From assembly GCF_039541235.1 (NCBI RefSeq), contig NZ_BAABFV010000001.1, positions 620,001 to 684,000 on the forward strand: a DNA stretch of 64,000 nt, given 5' to 3'. Numbering within the stretch: the first letter of the stretch is position 1; each line of letters starts with the position of its first letter. The position numbers and the translations under genes were made by a program. Positions 33,444 to 44,895 of this stretch are shown here, piece by piece. This stretch comes from Kangiella marina (GTDB taxonomy: Bacteria; Pseudomonadota; Gammaproteobacteria; Enterobacterales; Kangiellaceae). The notes beneath the pieces are model-generated. The model had not been told where the DNA came from and searched no databases. It saw only the letters and a list, made by a program, of their open reading frames with translations.

Positions 33444-36400
33444 TTATCCTATGTGCTTACGGGCGTTGTAGAATATCCGCTGCCAAGCACCATCCTCTCT
33501 CCACTCATCCGGTCTCCACGAATTCTGCACCGTACGAGCGACACGCTCTGGGTGTGGCATCATGATGGTGACGCGGCCGTCAGTTGTAGTTAGGCCGGTA
33601 ATACCGTGCGGTGAGCCGTTTGGATTGGCTGGGTAGGTGTCAGCGATATCGCCGTAGTTGTTGATGTAGCGAGCTGTGATTAAACCTGATTCGTTAACTT
33701 GCTGCGCGGCTTCGGCTGATGCGAATTGTGCACGACCTTCACCATGCGATACGGCGATTGGCAGGCGTGAACCTTCCATTCCTTGCGTAAATAACGATGG
33801 TGACTTTGCCACTTCGACCATGGCGAAGCGGGCTTCAAACTGCGCCGATTCGTTTTTGACGAAGTGTGGCCAGTGCTCAGCACCAGGAATTAATTCTTTT
33901 AAGTTCGACATCATCTGACAGCCGTTACAAATACCTAAGCTGAAGGTATCTTCGCGCTTAAAGAAGGCTTCGAACTCATCACGAGCACGGCTATTAAATA
34001 AAATCGACTTAGCCCAACCTTCACCAGCGCCGAGTACGTCACCGTAAGAGAAACCACCGCAAGCGACGGCTCCAACAAAATCTTTCAAGCTAACGCGTCC
34101 GCTTAAAATATCGCTCATGTGAACATCGATACATTCAAAACCAGCTTTGGTCATGGCCGCCGCCATTTCGAGGTGACTGTTTACACCCTGCTCACGCAAA
34201 ATAGCGACGCGAGGTCGAACACCACCGTTAATAAAGCTTGCGGCAATGTTTTCGCTTACATCATAGGTCAGTTGTGGCTGAATACCGGGGTTGTCCAAAT
34301 CAAGCTTTGATTGATACTCTTCTTCAGCACATTGTGGGTTATCACGTAGCTTCTGCATGTGATACGTCAGTTCCGACCAAATCGCGCGTAAATCTTTCAT
34401 GTCGCGCGACATAATGTCTTGGTCATCCTTGGTCACGCTGAAGGTTTTGGTTTCTGCTGGCACGCCAATGAAATGGCTGAACGCATCAACACTGTGTTCT
34501 TTCAGTAAAGCTTCAACTTCTTCACGCTTAGAAGCTGGCACCTGTAATACGGCGCCTAACTCTTCATTGAATAAGATTTCTTCTGCTGTGCCGCTTAGCC
34601 CCGTTAAGTCTACGCTCACACCGCAATTACCGGCGAAGCCCATTTCAACTAACGTCGTTAATAGACCACCGTCTGAACGGTCATGGTAAGCACTGACTAA
34701 ACCTGACTGATTTAGCCCCTGAACTGCATTGAAGAAATTGCGCAAATCATCGCTTGAGTTAACGTTTGCTGGCTCTGCGCCCAATAATTTATAAACCTGA
34801 GTAAAGGCGGTTGCGCCTAGACGGTTTTTACCACGACCTAGATCGATTAGTAGCAACTCGGTCTCGCCAATATCAGTTCGTAGTTGTGGCGTTAAACTTT
34901 TGCGCACGTCTGTGACCGGCGCAAAAGCCGTAATAATCAATGATAGTGGTGACGTAACACTTTTCTTTTTGCCGCCTTCTTCCCACACGGTTTTCATCGA
35001 CATCGAATCTTTACCGACGGGAATGGTGATGCCTAATTCTGGGCAAAGCTCCATGCCAACCGCTTGTACTGCTTCATAAAGATTGGCATCTTCGCCCGGT
35101 GCACCCGCAGCAGCCATCCAGTTTGCAGAAAGACGGATCTTACGGATATCGTCAATTTTTGATGCCGCGATATTCGTCACCGCTTCACCAACCGCCATAC
35201 GAGCTGCCGCAGCGCTGTCGAGCAATGCTGCTGGTGTGCGTTCGCCCATCGCCATCGATTCGCCGGTGTAGCTGTTGTGGGTCGACGTCGTTACAGCGCA
35301 ATCACCAACCGGAACCTGCCAAGGACCCACCATCTGATCGCGCGACACCATACCGCCAACGGTACGGTCGCCAATCGTGATCAGGAACGTTTTATCGGCT
35401 ACTGCTGGCAATGCCAAGATACGGTCAACGGCTTCGTTGATGTCATCAACTTGTGGTAAGTCCGTTGATGGTTTCGATAAGGTCTTAGCTTCACGGTGCA
35501 TTTTTGGTGGCTTACCGAATAGGATATCCATCGGTAAATCGACCGGCTTATTTTCAAAATGTTCATCGGCAAGCTCTAAGTGCAACTCTTCTGTCGCCTC
35601 ACCCACCACCGCAAACGGGCAACGTTCACGCGAACAAATTGCTTCAAAAGCTTCAACATTATCTGGGGAAACCGCCAAAACGTAACGTTCTTGGGCTTCG
35701 TTACACCAGATTTCGACTGGCGCCATGCCTTTTTCAGCATTCGGTACACGGCGTAATTCGAACTTACCACCGCGCTCACCATCATGCACCAGCTCAGGGA
35801 TTGCGTTTGATAAGCCGCCCGCACCCACATCGTGAATAAACTCGATAGGATTACGCTCGCCCATCGACCAGCAGCGATCGATCACTTCCTGACAGCGACG
35901 CTCCATTTCTGGGTTGTCACGCTGAACAGAGGCGAAGTCTAAATCTTCCTGGCTTGAGCCAGAAGTCATTGATGAGGCTGCGCCACCACCAAGACCAATC
36001 AACATCGCTGGACCACCCAGTACGATAACTTTATAGCCTGGCTTAATTTCTTTTTTCTCAACGTGCTGCTCGCGAATATTGCCCATACCGCCGGCAATCA
36101 TGATCGGCTTATGATAACCACGCACTTCAGTGCCGTATTCAAAAGTAAACTCTTCTTCAAAAGTACGGAAGTAACCGTTAACCGCTGGACGACCAAATTC
36201 GTTGTTAAAGCTGGCACCACCGATCGGCCCTTCTAGCATAATGTCCAGAGCCGTTACGATACGCTCAGGCTTACCAAAATCAGTTTCCCAAGGCTGTTCA
36301 TAGCCTGGAACACGAAGGTTCGATACCGTAAAACCCGTTAAGCCCACTTTCGGCTTACCGCCGATACCGGTCGCGCCTTCGTCACGAATTTCACCGCCCG

Positions 36401-37340
36401 AGCCTGTCGAAGCGCCTGGGTAAGGCGAAATACAGGTTGGGTGGTTATGCGTTTCAACTTTACACAACACATGAACTGGCTCTAAGTGATACTCATATTC
36501 ATTAGTTTCAGCGTTAGAGAAGAAACGATGCGCGCTAAAACCTTCAAATACTGCCGCGTTATCTTTATAAGCCGACAAGACGCCTTCAGAATTATTGGCG
36601 TAGGTGTTTTTGATCATCTTGAACAAGGATAAGTCTTTTTCGATACCATCAATGGTCCAAGATGCGTTGAATATTTTATGGCGGCAGTGCTCAGAGTTGG
36701 CCTGCGCAAACATCATTAGCTCAACGTCAACCGGGTTACGCCCCAGCTGTGTGAAACTGTCCACCAAGTAATCAATCTCGTCTTCAGCTAATGCTAAGCC
36801 AATTTCTACGTTAGCAATTTCTAAAGCTTCGCGGCCACCTTTTAGGATATCCACCGTTGAATAAGGCTTTGGGCTTTCTTGAACAAACAGTTGCTCAGCT
36901 TCTTGGTGTTGACTTAATACCACCTGAGTCATGCGATCATGCACTAGCGGCTTTAACTTTTCGGCCAGCTCGGCGTTTAGTGGCTCGCCCTCAGGGTTAT
37001 TGAAGTAAACGGCAACGCCGCGCTCAATGCGGATAACCTTGTCTAAACCACAGTTTTGCGCAATGTTGGTCGCTTTCGATGACCAAGGTGAAATCGTTCC
37101 GGGACGAGGCACCACAATCATGCGATGGCCGCTATGCTCACTCGCAGCGCGGTCAGGACCATATTCCAATAAACGGTCTAGCACTTGTAACTCGTCTTCA
37201 GTCAGCTCGGCACTAGCGTGAACATAGTGTACAAACTCACCATAAACCTCAGCGATACGGGGCTCTATGGCACTCGCTTCTTCAAGTAGACGTTGTTTCT
37301 GGAATTGTGAATAGGCAGGATTTCCGCGTAGTATGAGCAT
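33444..37340 (-). CDS. purL: Phosphoribosylformylglycinamidine synthase
   Basis: 1,298 residues from the ATG at 37340. A longer frame from 37394 exists, but [11 protein letters not shown] is the conserved PurL start and GAGAAG lies just upstream. This is the large single-chain form: PurS-like N-terminal domain, linker, two PurM-like halves ([21 protein letters not shown], and [17 protein letters not shown]), and a C-terminal glutamine amidotransferase with catalytic Cys in [10 protein letters not shown] and the late His/Glu pair around MMPHPER. It converts FGAR to FGAM with ATP and glutamine, the fourth step of purine synthesis. The transcript ends in a long palindrome. Confidence 0.97.
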   Translation of the reverse strand: MLILRGNPAYSQFQKQRLLEEASAIEPRIAEVYGEFVHYVHASAELTEDELQVLDRLLEYGPDRAASEHSGHRMIVVPRPGTISPWSSKATNIAQNCGLDKVIRIERGVAVYFNNPEGEPLNAELAEKLKPLVHDRMTQVVLSQHQEAEQLFVQESPKPYSTVDILKGGREALEIANVEIGLALAEDEIDYLVDSFTQLGRNPVDVELMMFAQANSEHCRHKIFNASWTIDGIEKDLSLFKMIKNTYANNSEGVLSAYKDNAAVFEGFSAHRFFSNAETNEYEYHLEPVHVLCKVETHNHPTCISPYPGASTGSGGEIRDEGATGIGGKPKVGLTGFTVSNLRVPGYEQPWETDFGKPERIVTALDIMLEGPIGGASFNNEFGRPAVNGYFRTFEEEFTFEYGTEVRGYHKPIMIAGGMGNIREQHVEKKEIKPGYKVIVLGGPAMLIGLGGGAASSMTSGSSQEDLDFASVQRDNPEMERRCQEVIDRCWSMGERNPIEFIHDVGAGGLSNAIPELVHDGERGGKFELRRVPNAEKGMAPVEIWCNEAQERYVLAVSPDNVEAFEAICSRERCPFAVVGEATEELHLELADEHFENKPVDLPMDILFGKPPKMHREAKTLSKPSTDLPQVDDINEAVDRILALPAVADKTFLITIGDRTVGGMVSRDQMVGPWQVPVGDCAVTTSTHNSYTGESMAMGERTPAALLDSAAAARMAVGEAVTNIAASKIDDIRKIRLSANWMAAAGAPGEDANLYEAVQAVGMELCPELGITIPVGKDSMSMKTVWEEGGKKKSVTSPLSLIITAFAPVTDVRKSLTPQLRTDIGETELLLIDLGRGKNRLGATAFTQVYKLLGAEPANVNSSDDLRNFFNAVQGLNQSGLVSAYHDRSDGGLLTTLVEMGFAGNCGVSVDLTGLSGTAEEILFNEELGAVLQVPASKREEVEALLKEHSVDAFSHFIGVPAETKTFSVTKDDQDIMSRDMKDLRAIWSELTYHMQKLRDNPQCAEEEYQSKLDLDNPGIQPQLTYDVSENIAASFINGGVRPRVAILREQGVNSHLEMAAAMTKAGFECIDVHMSDILSGRVSLKDFVGAVACGGFSYGDVLGAGEGWAKSILFNSRARDEFEAFFKREDTFSLGICNGCQMMSNLKELIPGAEHWPHFVKNESAQFEARFAMVEVAKSPSLFTQGMEGSRLPIAVSHGEGRAQFASAEAAQQVNESGLITARYINNYGDIADTYPANPNGSPHGITGLTTTDGRVTIMMPHPERVARTVQNSWRPDEWREDGAWQRIFYNARKHIG

Positions 37341-37433
37341 AAACTTCTCGGCTTCTCTAAACTGTGTGAGGGGTGGATACCAATTAGTGCGCAAATTTTA
37401 CTCCATCTAGGACTTTTTGATAAGTCATTGAGG

Positions 37434-37453
37434 AAATTTAAACGCTTAAATTT
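37434..37453. promoter_or_regulatory. Perfect palindrome between purL and mltF
   Basis: AAATTTAA, ACGC, TTAAATTT: eight-base arms without mismatch in the divergent region between purL (start 37340) and mltF (start 37513). It does not fit the 16-base PurR box well. It is a candidate operator for either gene. Confidence 0.4.
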
Positions 37454-37512
37454 GCACTTTTTTGGTGTTTACCTTCATAATGCAGTTAGTTACTCATCAA
37501 GAATAATCTTTA

Positions 37513-39021
37513 ATGATAACAAGCTTCTACAAAAAATTAGGCTTTCTGGCGCTCTTTCTTCTTACTATTGGCGGTCTGACATCTTGTGATTATAAGCAGG
37601 AATCACAGCTCGATCGCATTAAAGAACAGGGTTACATCAAGGTTTACAGCCGCATTTCACCGACCACCATGTCAGTCGGAGAACAAGGCTTTTCGGGCTT
37701 TGAATATGAATTGGTGAAACTGTTTGCCGAAGACTTAGGCGTTCGGCTGGAAATTGTGACTCACAATGACATCGCCAAAATTTTGAATGAAGTTGAGCAA
37801 GGAGAGGTCGATTTCGCTGCAGCGGGCTTAACCGTGACTCAACAGCGACAACAGCGCTTACGCTTTGGCCCTCCTTACCAGAATATCACCAGTAAGCTGG
37901 TTTACTTGAAAGGCACGGATCGACCGCGCGACTTTTCCCAAGTTGACGAGCAGTTAACCATTATCGCGAATAGTTCCCACTCGGAAGACTTGTACGAAGT
38001 CCAAAAAGACTACCCTGAACTAAGCTGGACAGAGCGTTCAGATTTAACCTCGCAAGACCTTATGGACATGGTGCTTTCTGGAGAAATCACATACACCATT
38101 GTTGACTCGAACGAGCTGGATTTAATGCGCCAAGTTCAACCCGAGTTAGCGGTCGCTTTCAGTGTTTCAGAGCCAGAGGAGCTCGCTTGGGCCTTCAATA
38201 AAAATGGTGATAATAGCTTATTTATCAAAGCGATAGAGTTTTTTAGCAAAATACGAGAAGACGGCACACTGTCTTACCTCGTCGAGCGTTACTACGGCCA
38301 CCTATCTAAATTCGATTATGTAGGCAGTCGGGCATTTCACCGCGCTATCGAGAGCAAATTACCCGAGTTTAAGCCTTATTTTTACGAGGCCGCAGGCGAT
38401 GATTTGGATTGGCGTTTCTTGGCTGCCATGGGCTATCAGGAGTCACACTGGGAGCCTCATGCGCGTTCACCTACCGGGGTTCGCGGCTTAATGATGTTAA
38501 CACTAGACACTTCAAGACAGCTAGGCATCGAAAATCGATTGGATCCTGAGCAGAGCATTATGGGTGGCGCTGAATACTTCAGGTTGATGAAAGATAAGAT
38601 TCCTGAGCGAATCAGCGATCCCGATCGTACTTGGTTCGCCTTAGCGGGCTATAACGTTGGCTTTGGTCACCTTGAGGATGCACGCCGTCTGGCGCAACAT
38701 GCCGGAGAAAACCCAGACAAGTGGTTGGTGGTTAAAAAGTTCTTACCGTTATTGAGACAAAAGAAATGGTACTCCAGAACACGTTTTGGCTATGCCCGTG
38801 GTGATGAGCCGGTTAAGTACGTCAATAATATTCGCCGCTATTACCAAGTGTTGAAAAAAGTTGAACCGCCAAAATCCGGTAATATTGAGCTAGAGCAAGA
38901 AGCCAATGACGACGATATCGAACCGGCAGAAAACATTATTGAAGAAGCTATGGATCAGCAAGGCGATGTTGAAGATGGCGTTGAAGATAATATTGAAAAT
39001 AGTGAGGACACCGAACAATAA
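37513..39021 (+). CDS. mltF: Membrane-bound lytic murein transglycosylase F
   Basis: 502 residues. Lipoprotein signal with lipobox LTSC (C25). Residues about 30-265 form an SBP_bac_3-like regulatory domain, and about 270-455 an SLT catalytic domain with E310 in AAMGYQESHWEPHARSPTGVRGLMML. It cleaves peptidoglycan glycan strands at the outer membrane and leaves anhydro-muropeptides. The last 45 residues are strongly acidic (for example DDDIEPAENIIEEAMDQQ) and look disordered; this tail is longer and more acidic than I would expect for MltF. Confidence 0.93.
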   Translation: MITSFYKKLGFLALFLLTIGGLTSCDYKQESQLDRIKEQGYIKVYSRISPTTMSVGEQGFSGFEYELVKLFAEDLGVRLEIVTHNDIAKILNEVEQGEVDFAAAGLTVTQQRQQRLRFGPPYQNITSKLVYLKGTDRPRDFSQVDEQLTIIANSSHSEDLYEVQKDYPELSWTERSDLTSQDLMDMVLSGEITYTIVDSNELDLMRQVQPELAVAFSVSEPEELAWAFNKNGDNSLFIKAIEFFSKIREDGTLSYLVERYYGHLSKFDYVGSRAFHRAIESKLPEFKPYFYEAAGDDLDWRFLAAMGYQESHWEPHARSPTGVRGLMMLTLDTSRQLGIENRLDPEQSIMGGAEYFRLMKDKIPERISDPDRTWFALAGYNVGFGHLEDARRLAQHAGENPDKWLVVKKFLPLLRQKKWYSRTRFGYARGDEPVKYVNNIRRYYQVLKKVEPPKSGNIELEQEANDDDIEPAENIIEEAMDQQGDVEDGVEDNIENSEDTEQ

Positions 39022-39027
39022 TAAAGC

Positions 39028-39053
39028 GGCTCTGAGCTTTTAAGTTCAGAGCC
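39028..39053. terminator. Hairpin between convergent mltF and the GspE-type gene
   Basis: GGCTCTGA and TCAGAGCC, perfect, extended inward by one G-C pair and one G-T pair, with a small loop. No strong T-run on either side, but the position between two convergent stops supports a terminator. Confidence 0.5.
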
Positions 39054-39081
39054 TTAGTTGCTGCAGGGGTTAGACACCTCT

Positions 39082-40851
39082 CTAATTATTATCTCTCGGC
39101 GATACTCTCAATACTTCGGCAATGGTGGTTAAACCTTGTGCCACCTTATAAGCTCCGCTGACGCGCAACAAATTCATGCCTTGTTTTTGAGCTTGTTTAC
39201 GTAGGTCTCGAATCTCCGCATCATCATGAACCAGGGTTTTGATTTCATCAGTGACACTCAATAACTCATAGATTCCTTGTCGTCCTTGATAGCCGGTATG
39301 ACGACATTCATCGCAACCAACCGGCTCATAGGTAAATTCGGGCTTTTCTAATGTGCCATTCAGACTATCCCCCACCAGACTATCCCAAGCTTCAGAATTA
39401 ACCTCTACACGACGCTTACAATGAGTACATAAGGTTCTAACCAAACGTTGCGCCATAACGCCAAGCATTGTGGCGTTCAATAAGTAAGGTTCGACTCCAA
39501 CTTCAATCAATCGAGTCATTGCCGAGGGCGCATCATTGGTGTGCAGTGTGGATATCACTAAATGGCCAGTCAAAGCAGCCTGTACTGCCATCTGTGCCGT
39601 TTCTTTGTCACGGATCTCACCAATCATAATGATATCGGGATCTTGTCGTAACAAAGCCTTAACACCAGCCGCAAAGTCTAAATTAATATCATGATGAACC
39701 TGCATTTGATTCAACTTTGGATCGACCATTTCTATCGGATCTTCAATCGTACAGACGTTGACTTCCGAAGTCGCTAGTAGCTTCAACGAGGTGTAGAGCG
39801 TGGTGGTTTTACCCGATCCTGTCGGTCCTGTTAGCAATACAATGCCTGTGGACTGACCGATCATTTCGCGCCACGTATGCTCAGTGTCGGGCTCTAGCCC
39901 TAGCTCTGAAAATTCACGTGTCAGAACCGTTGGGTCAAAAATACGTCCGACAAACTTTTCACCAAATGCTGTTGGTAATGTCGAAAGTCGCAGCTCAATT
40001 TCTTGTCCATTTGGCGCTCGGGTCTTCACACGCCCATCCAACGGCTTACGACGCTCAGCCAAATCCATCCGTCCGAGTATCTTTAAACGCGAAATAACAG
40101 CATGAGTAATCGATATTGGTAGTTCATACACATCGTGCAAGACCCCGTCAATTCTAAAACGAATTTTACCAACCTCTCGACGTGGCTCGATATGAATATC
40201 ACTGGCGCGCTCTTTAAAAGCATACTGCAACAACCAGTCAACAATTTGTACGATGTGCTTATCGTTAGCGTCAGCTTCTTCACCACCTTTCAGCTCGATG
40301 AGCTGCTCTAGGTTCGTCACGCTAGTGTCATTCTGCAGCTTAGTGCCTTTAGCGCCAGCAACCGATGCAGACAGTTGATAAAATTCTTTTTGATAGCGTT
40401 TGATCGAGGCTGGGTTTGCGAAAACAGGAATAATGTCTTTGCTAACCACCTGACCTAAGCTTTCCTTCCAGCTTAAGTCGTCTGGGTTCATCACCGCCAC
40501 TTTAACCGTGTCTTCGTGCTCATTGACCTCGACCGCCAGAATATTATGGCGCTGCGCATAAGCATAGGACATCACCTGGGTAATGGCATCGACGTGAACT
40601 TTTAGCGGATCGATTCGGTAGTAAGGCAACTTATACAGCCCTGCTAAAAAGCGCGTCAGCACTTCCTCGTCTATAATTTTTTGATGATGGTCATGCCTTG
40701 TCAGAGACAGATCTGCAACTTGCTCGATAGGGTGAAGCTTTGGATCTACTTGCCTGAGATGAATTTTGGCAGCATCAAACTGCTCTTGCGAGATCCAATC
40801 AGCCTGTAGCAAAAGTTTTAGAATATGGAACGTTGATAATGGCGATGTCAT
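39082..40851 (-). CDS. Orphan GspE/PilB-type assembly ATPase
   Basis: 589 residues. An N-terminal MshEN-like domain of about 150 residues is followed by a secretion ATPase core: Walker A GPTGSGKT (342-349), the Asp box, Walker B DPDIIMIGEIRD, the His box LVISTLHTNDAPSA, and a zinc-type tetracysteine (C475, C478, C513, C516). It drives pseudopilus, pilus or type II secretion machines; the last would fit the GlyGly-CTERM peptidase in this window. No other secretion or pilus gene is adjacent, so the machine it serves is undetermined. Some MshEN domains bind c-di-GMP; I did not verify the motif here. Confidence 0.88.
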   Translation of the reverse strand: MTSPLSTFHILKLLLQADWISQEQFDAAKIHLRQVDPKLHPIEQVADLSLTRHDHHQKIIDEEVLTRFLAGLYKLPYYRIDPLKVHVDAITQVMSYAYAQRHNILAVEVNEHEDTVKVAVMNPDDLSWKESLGQVVSKDIIPVFANPASIKRYQKEFYQLSASVAGAKGTKLQNDTSVTNLEQLIELKGGEEADANDKHIVQIVDWLLQYAFKERASDIHIEPRREVGKIRFRIDGVLHDVYELPISITHAVISRLKILGRMDLAERRKPLDGRVKTRAPNGQEIELRLSTLPTAFGEKFVGRIFDPTVLTREFSELGLEPDTEHTWREMIGQSTGIVLLTGPTGSGKTTTLYTSLKLLATSEVNVCTIEDPIEMVDPKLNQMQVHHDINLDFAAGVKALLRQDPDIIMIGEIRDKETAQMAVQAALTGHLVISTLHTNDAPSAMTRLIEVGVEPYLLNATMLGVMAQRLVRTLCTHCKRRVEVNSEAWDSLVGDSLNGTLEKPEFTYEPVGCDECRHTGYQGRQGIYELLSVTDEIKTLVHDDAEIRDLRKQAQKQGMNLLRVSGAYKVAQGLTTIAEVLRVSPRDNN

Positions 40852-40974
40852 CGAATTGTTTTTCCTTTGATCCGTACCTCCAGATTAAAGCATATTGCCT
40901 TATTTTCAAAGGGTTAGTCGCTTACTCTTTAAGAAACTCGATCCAATTAACGAAACTCATAACAGTTGGCCAAT

Positions 40975-40996
40975 AAAAAATGGGGCCGAAGCCCCA
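40975..40996 (-). terminator. Terminator of the TonB receptor gene
   Basis: On the minus strand TGGGGC, the stable TTCG tetraloop, GCCCCA, then six T. It lies 22 bases after the receptor stop. Confidence 0.9.
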
Positions 40997-41017
40997 CTCT
41001 TAACTGCTGGATATTGC

Positions 41018-43930
41018 CTAGAACTTCATCTTCACTGAAAGATAACTGAAGCTACCTTCTGGGTCATACACCGAAGGGTCATAACCATTCAAAGAACAGC
41101 TATAACATGCTGGTGGATGCGCATTAAATGCATTGTTAACACCCACAGTTAACTCCATATCCATGCCTTCCAGTTCAGGGAAATAGCTAAATTGGAAGTC
41201 ACTATAAGTACGAGAATCCAGCTCATTAGTTGACAGTGATTCGTCTGCCGTATTTGGGTTAGAGCATAATCCAAGTGCCGTCAAACTATCGGGAGTACCG
41301 TTAAGAAAATCACTACAGGATTCCGTCAAACTATCGACATGACGAATGGTCCAGTTAAACGACAAGTTTTCATACTTCCAGCCCATAGCAAGACGTGACT
41401 TCCACTCGGGGATACCAGTGTTATTCTCCTCACGACCAGCCAAATCTCGGCCATTCTCTACATATTCATCAACAAAAGTATTTACCCAGCTTACATCCAA
41501 CATACCCCAGTCATATTGAGGACTGGTGTAGTTAACAGTTATGTCATAACCTGAAGTTTCAATACTACCGATATTTACCAGTCGGTTGTCAATTGCTCGT
41601 ATTGTTCCTCCAGCAGTTCGGTCAATATCATCACAAAATGGTGAAGTTATATCAGCCACACACTCATCGATTTTAAGCTGTGCGTTCTGTGGCTCAATCG
41701 CATCCTTCAACTCATGTTTATAATAAGTCCCCTTAAAATCAAGCGTATTGATCCAGTCTACGTTCCATTCTGGGCTGTAAACAAAACCTAGGGTGCTACT
41801 ATCAGAAGTCTCAGCGGCTAATTGAGGATTACCGCCTGTTATTACTGAGATTTGACTATTAACCTGCTCATAAGTATCAGGGACACCTAATGCCGCACAG
41901 TTGTCTCCAACAGGAGTTCCCACAACATAATTACTACAGTGATCGGTTAATGGTTCATCAAAACGTGAATCACTCACAAATAACTCGCCGATACTCGGTG
42001 CTCGGAACCCTTCTGAGCTTGAGCCTCTCAACATAAAGCTATCAGTAATTCTCCATAAAACGCCAAACTTAGTCGTAGTCTCAGAGCCGAAAGTACTATA
42101 GTCAGAGTTTCTCGCCGCTAGAGTTAAAGTTAACTCTTCAGCTGCACTCATGTTGGCTAAAAGCGGAACTCTAAACTCAGTATAGTATTCATCTACTTCA
42201 TAAGAGCCACTTGTAGGCGAAGATGGTACACCATTACTGTTTCCGGCAACCACGAGCGCATCTGGTTGGTAAAAACCACGATACTCACGTGACTCGATAC
42301 CTGCTGCGAAAGAGGCATACCCCGCTGGCATCTCAAACAAATCACCTGTAATGTTAGCAGAAATGGTATCGATCACATTCTCACTCTGATCAGTGAGTAC
42401 TGGTTGAATATAATCCAGCATGTCTTGAGTAATAGTCCCAGAACCATTCCCCTGTCCACCAAAAATATTAAGTGGTACGCAGCCAGCCAGGGCCTGACAG
42501 TCTGCTAAAGGACCAAGCGCATTTTTAATATGGCGAATGTTATAACTGCCATAGGTGGTTTGCTTGGCCTCATTTTTACCGTGCGTGTAGTTAACATCCC
42601 AATAAAAACTATTGTCGCCGGCAATAAAGTCACCGTTAAAACCCATACCAACATAGGTGGTATCAACATTTTGTTTAAATATACGTGGGCCACCTTCAAT
42701 AGGACGACGACCAATGAAGATTAAGTTGTTTTCATCCAGCGTCATGCCAAAAGGATTATATGGGTTGGTTTCATGAATACTGACTGTATCTGCTAAACCA
42801 CCTGTACCGGCATCTGGGCCAAGAAATAAAGGTTCTGGAGCAGCTCGGTTAGTCGATTTACGGTTATTGAACAATGCTTTCGTGTAAAAGTTAACACTGT
42901 TGGTCAACTGATAATCTGCTTGTCCAAAAATCGAGGTTCGCTGACTTGGTGTTACATACAGATTGTACTCAGCATAGTTGTAGCGATCGTTATTAGTGAA
43001 GGAATGGAAGTCATCATTCGGTCCACCCGGGTTATTTGGATCATAAGTTGGCATACCGGTGACGCCATTATTAATGGTCAAGTTATTTACATCCGGATTC
43101 CCGTCGCCATCATTATCTTGTCCGAAGAACAGAAAGCGGCCCTGCGGTGTACCCGAACTACCTCGAGTCAAGCCCGTATTAGGTAATGGCAAAGCAGATA
43201 ACTCACGCTCGATAGAGTCAACCGCTTCTTGTTCGTAATGACTGACATTAAAAAAGACACGATGCTTATCACCTGAAGCACCAAACGCTAGGTCAAACTG
43301 ACTGGTTTCGCCGTCGCCCTCATCAAACATACCGCCATAAGCGTTAAACTCCATACCATCAAAGTCTTTACGCGTAATAACGTTAACCACACCAGCAATG
43401 GCATCAGAACCATAAATCGATGAAGCGCCATCTTCAAGAATTTCAATGCGATCAATCATACTGATTGGAATCGTATTTAAATCGACAGAATTTGATACAC
43501 CCGATGCTGACGAGCCATTAACCCAGCGAATACCATCAACCAAAACCAAGGTTCTTTTTGCATTCATATGGCGCAGTGAAACTTGAGAAGCTCCGGCACC
43601 GATTCCACCACCATCAGGCGGGAAGCCAAAGTTACCGCTACTGTTAAAACGAGTGTTTAATGCAGAGCCTGCAGCGGGTAAACGAGCAAGGATGTCACCT
43701 ACCGTTTTCATACCTGTCTGCTCAAGATATTCACGGTCGAGAACCTGTACTGGATTAGCCCCTTCAGCTTGCGCCTGACGAATACGAGAACCGGTAATAA
43801 CAATGCTCTCAGCATCAGCGCTAGTGTCTTCTTCCGCAGCTATGGTGGAGTTACTGAAGCCTAACGCGGTAAGTACTGCGCCAGCCACCAATAACTGTTT
43901 TACGGGTGGAAAAAAGAAATTTTTATCCAT
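41018..43930 (-). CDS. TonB-dependent outer-membrane receptor
   Basis: 970 residues from ATG 43930; ATG 43942 four codons earlier is also possible. A signal peptide (to about IAAEE) is followed by a TonB box-like SIVITGSRI, a plug domain ([53 protein letters not shown]) and a 22-stranded barrel ending in the aromatic YLSVKMKF. The plug resembles the large receptors of marine gammaproteobacteria that take up peptides or carbohydrates, with a late conserved pair of cysteines ([16 protein letters not shown]). No iron-siderophore genes are nearby; substrate unknown. A TATAAT lies upstream at 43960-43965 on the minus strand, without a good -35. Confidence 0.92.
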   Translation of the reverse strand: MDKNFFFPPVKQLLVAGAVLTALGFSNSTIAAEEDTSADAESIVITGSRIRQAQAEGANPVQVLDREYLEQTGMKTVGDILARLPAAGSALNTRFNSSGNFGFPPDGGGIGAGASQVSLRHMNAKRTLVLVDGIRWVNGSSASGVSNSVDLNTIPISMIDRIEILEDGASSIYGSDAIAGVVNVITRKDFDGMEFNAYGGMFDEGDGETSQFDLAFGASGDKHRVFFNVSHYEQEAVDSIERELSALPLPNTGLTRGSSGTPQGRFLFFGQDNDGDGNPDVNNLTINNGVTGMPTYDPNNPGGPNDDFHSFTNNDRYNYAEYNLYVTPSQRTSIFGQADYQLTNSVNFYTKALFNNRKSTNRAAPEPLFLGPDAGTGGLADTVSIHETNPYNPFGMTLDENNLIFIGRRPIEGGPRIFKQNVDTTYVGMGFNGDFIAGDNSFYWDVNYTHGKNEAKQTTYGSYNIRHIKNALGPLADCQALAGCVPLNIFGGQGNGSGTITQDMLDYIQPVLTDQSENVIDTISANITGDLFEMPAGYASFAAGIESREYRGFYQPDALVVAGNSNGVPSSPTSGSYEVDEYYTEFRVPLLANMSAAEELTLTLAARNSDYSTFGSETTTKFGVLWRITDSFMLRGSSSEGFRAPSIGELFVSDSRFDEPLTDHCSNYVVGTPVGDNCAALGVPDTYEQVNSQISVITGGNPQLAAETSDSSTLGFVYSPEWNVDWINTLDFKGTYYKHELKDAIEPQNAQLKIDECVADITSPFCDDIDRTAGGTIRAIDNRLVNIGSIETSGYDITVNYTSPQYDWGMLDVSWVNTFVDEYVENGRDLAGREENNTGIPEWKSRLAMGWKYENLSFNWTIRHVDSLTESCSDFLNGTPDSLTALGLCSNPNTADESLSTNELDSRTYSDFQFSYFPELEGMDMELTVGVNNAFNAHPPACYSCSLNGYDPSVYDPEGSFSYLSVKMKF

Positions 43931-44077
43931 GATAATCCCCATTTGTTATTTATTAATTGATTATAAGTGCTTGATCTTTATTGACTTAAAAAGATACAAG
44001 CTCCGGCGTTATAGCTTAATCAATACTGAATAACAATTGAGATTTATTTAAAGTGTGAAGTGATTAGACTTTGTACA

Positions 44078-44875
44078 TTAGGTTACGCGTAACGCTTTGT
44101 AAGAGTTTGCCGTCGTCTGTAAGGCTATTTCCTCTGCACTCTCTTCCCTCAATTCAACCAAGGTATTGAAGTTTTGGAAGATATTCAAAGGACTGTTGTG
44201 ATCTTTTTCGCACCCAGCTGGCATCATATCTGGTGCATCAGTTTCTAATACGATATCCGTCAGCGGCAACTTGGTAGCTAGTTCCCTCAGCTTTACTGAA
44301 CGCTCGTAGGTCATAGCCCCACCAAACCCTAACTTAAAACCAAGCTCTCGGTAGCGCTCAGCCTGCTGCAGACTGCCATTAAAGGCATGGACGATACCAC
44401 CCTCTTGGAACTTCATGCCCTTTAAATACAGCAAAACATCTTCGTGGGCTTTTCTAACATGAAGTACAATCGGTAACTGGCATGACTTTGCAATTTCAAC
44501 TTGTGTCTTAAATAACGCAATCTGCACTTTGCGATCGAGATTCTTTTCATAAAAGTCCAAGCCTATTTCACCAATCGCGGCCAAGGGCTTTATACCTACC
44601 GCCAACTCTAAATCATGAATATGTTCTTTTCGATGTTCCTTCAAAAACATCGGATGTAAGCCTAAAGCAACCTGAACACCATCCTTAATTGCAGCTAGCT
44701 GGCGGATAAACCGCCAGTTTTCTTTTCTCACACCAGGAATCAAAACACCTTCTATTCCGACTTTCCGCATTTGCTCAAAAATAGCATCACGATCATTATC
44801 AAAGACTGGAAAGTCTAAATGGCAGTGGCTGTCGAATAATCGAATATTGGGTGTTTTGTGCTTAGGCTTAAACAT
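44078..44875 (-). CDS. TatD family metal-dependent hydrolase
   Basis: 265 residues, one TIM-barrel amidohydrolase domain. The metal-site motifs are all present: DSHCHLDFPVFDNDRD at the start, GLHPMF, IGEIGLDFYEKN, VLHVRKAHEDV, and the ETDAPDMMP block. TatD proteins are 3'-5' deoxyribonucleases or tRNA/D-amino-acid processing enzymes. It follows prfC on the same strand with a gap of about 20 bases and is probably co-transcribed. Confidence 0.9.
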   Translation of the reverse strand: MFKPKHKTPNIRLFDSHCHLDFPVFDNDRDAIFEQMRKVGIEGVLIPGVRKENWRFIRQLAAIKDGVQVALGLHPMFLKEHRKEHIHDLELAVGIKPLAAIGEIGLDFYEKNLDRKVQIALFKTQVEIAKSCQLPIVLHVRKAHEDVLLYLKGMKFQEGGIVHAFNGSLQQAERYRELGFKLGFGGAMTYERSVKLRELATKLPLTDIVLETDAPDMMPAGCEKDHNSPLNIFQNFNTLVELREESAEEIALQTTANSYKALRVT

Positions 44876-44895
44876 GGTGTTAGTAAATCCTAGTC

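Noticed and set aside
35099-35839. Several plus-strand open frames inside purL
   Set aside because: Overlapping shadows of a strongly conserved gene on the opposite strand.
37434-37453. PurR operator for purL
   Set aside because: Arms AAATTTAA/TTAAATTT do not fit the ANGCAANCGNTTNCNT pattern.
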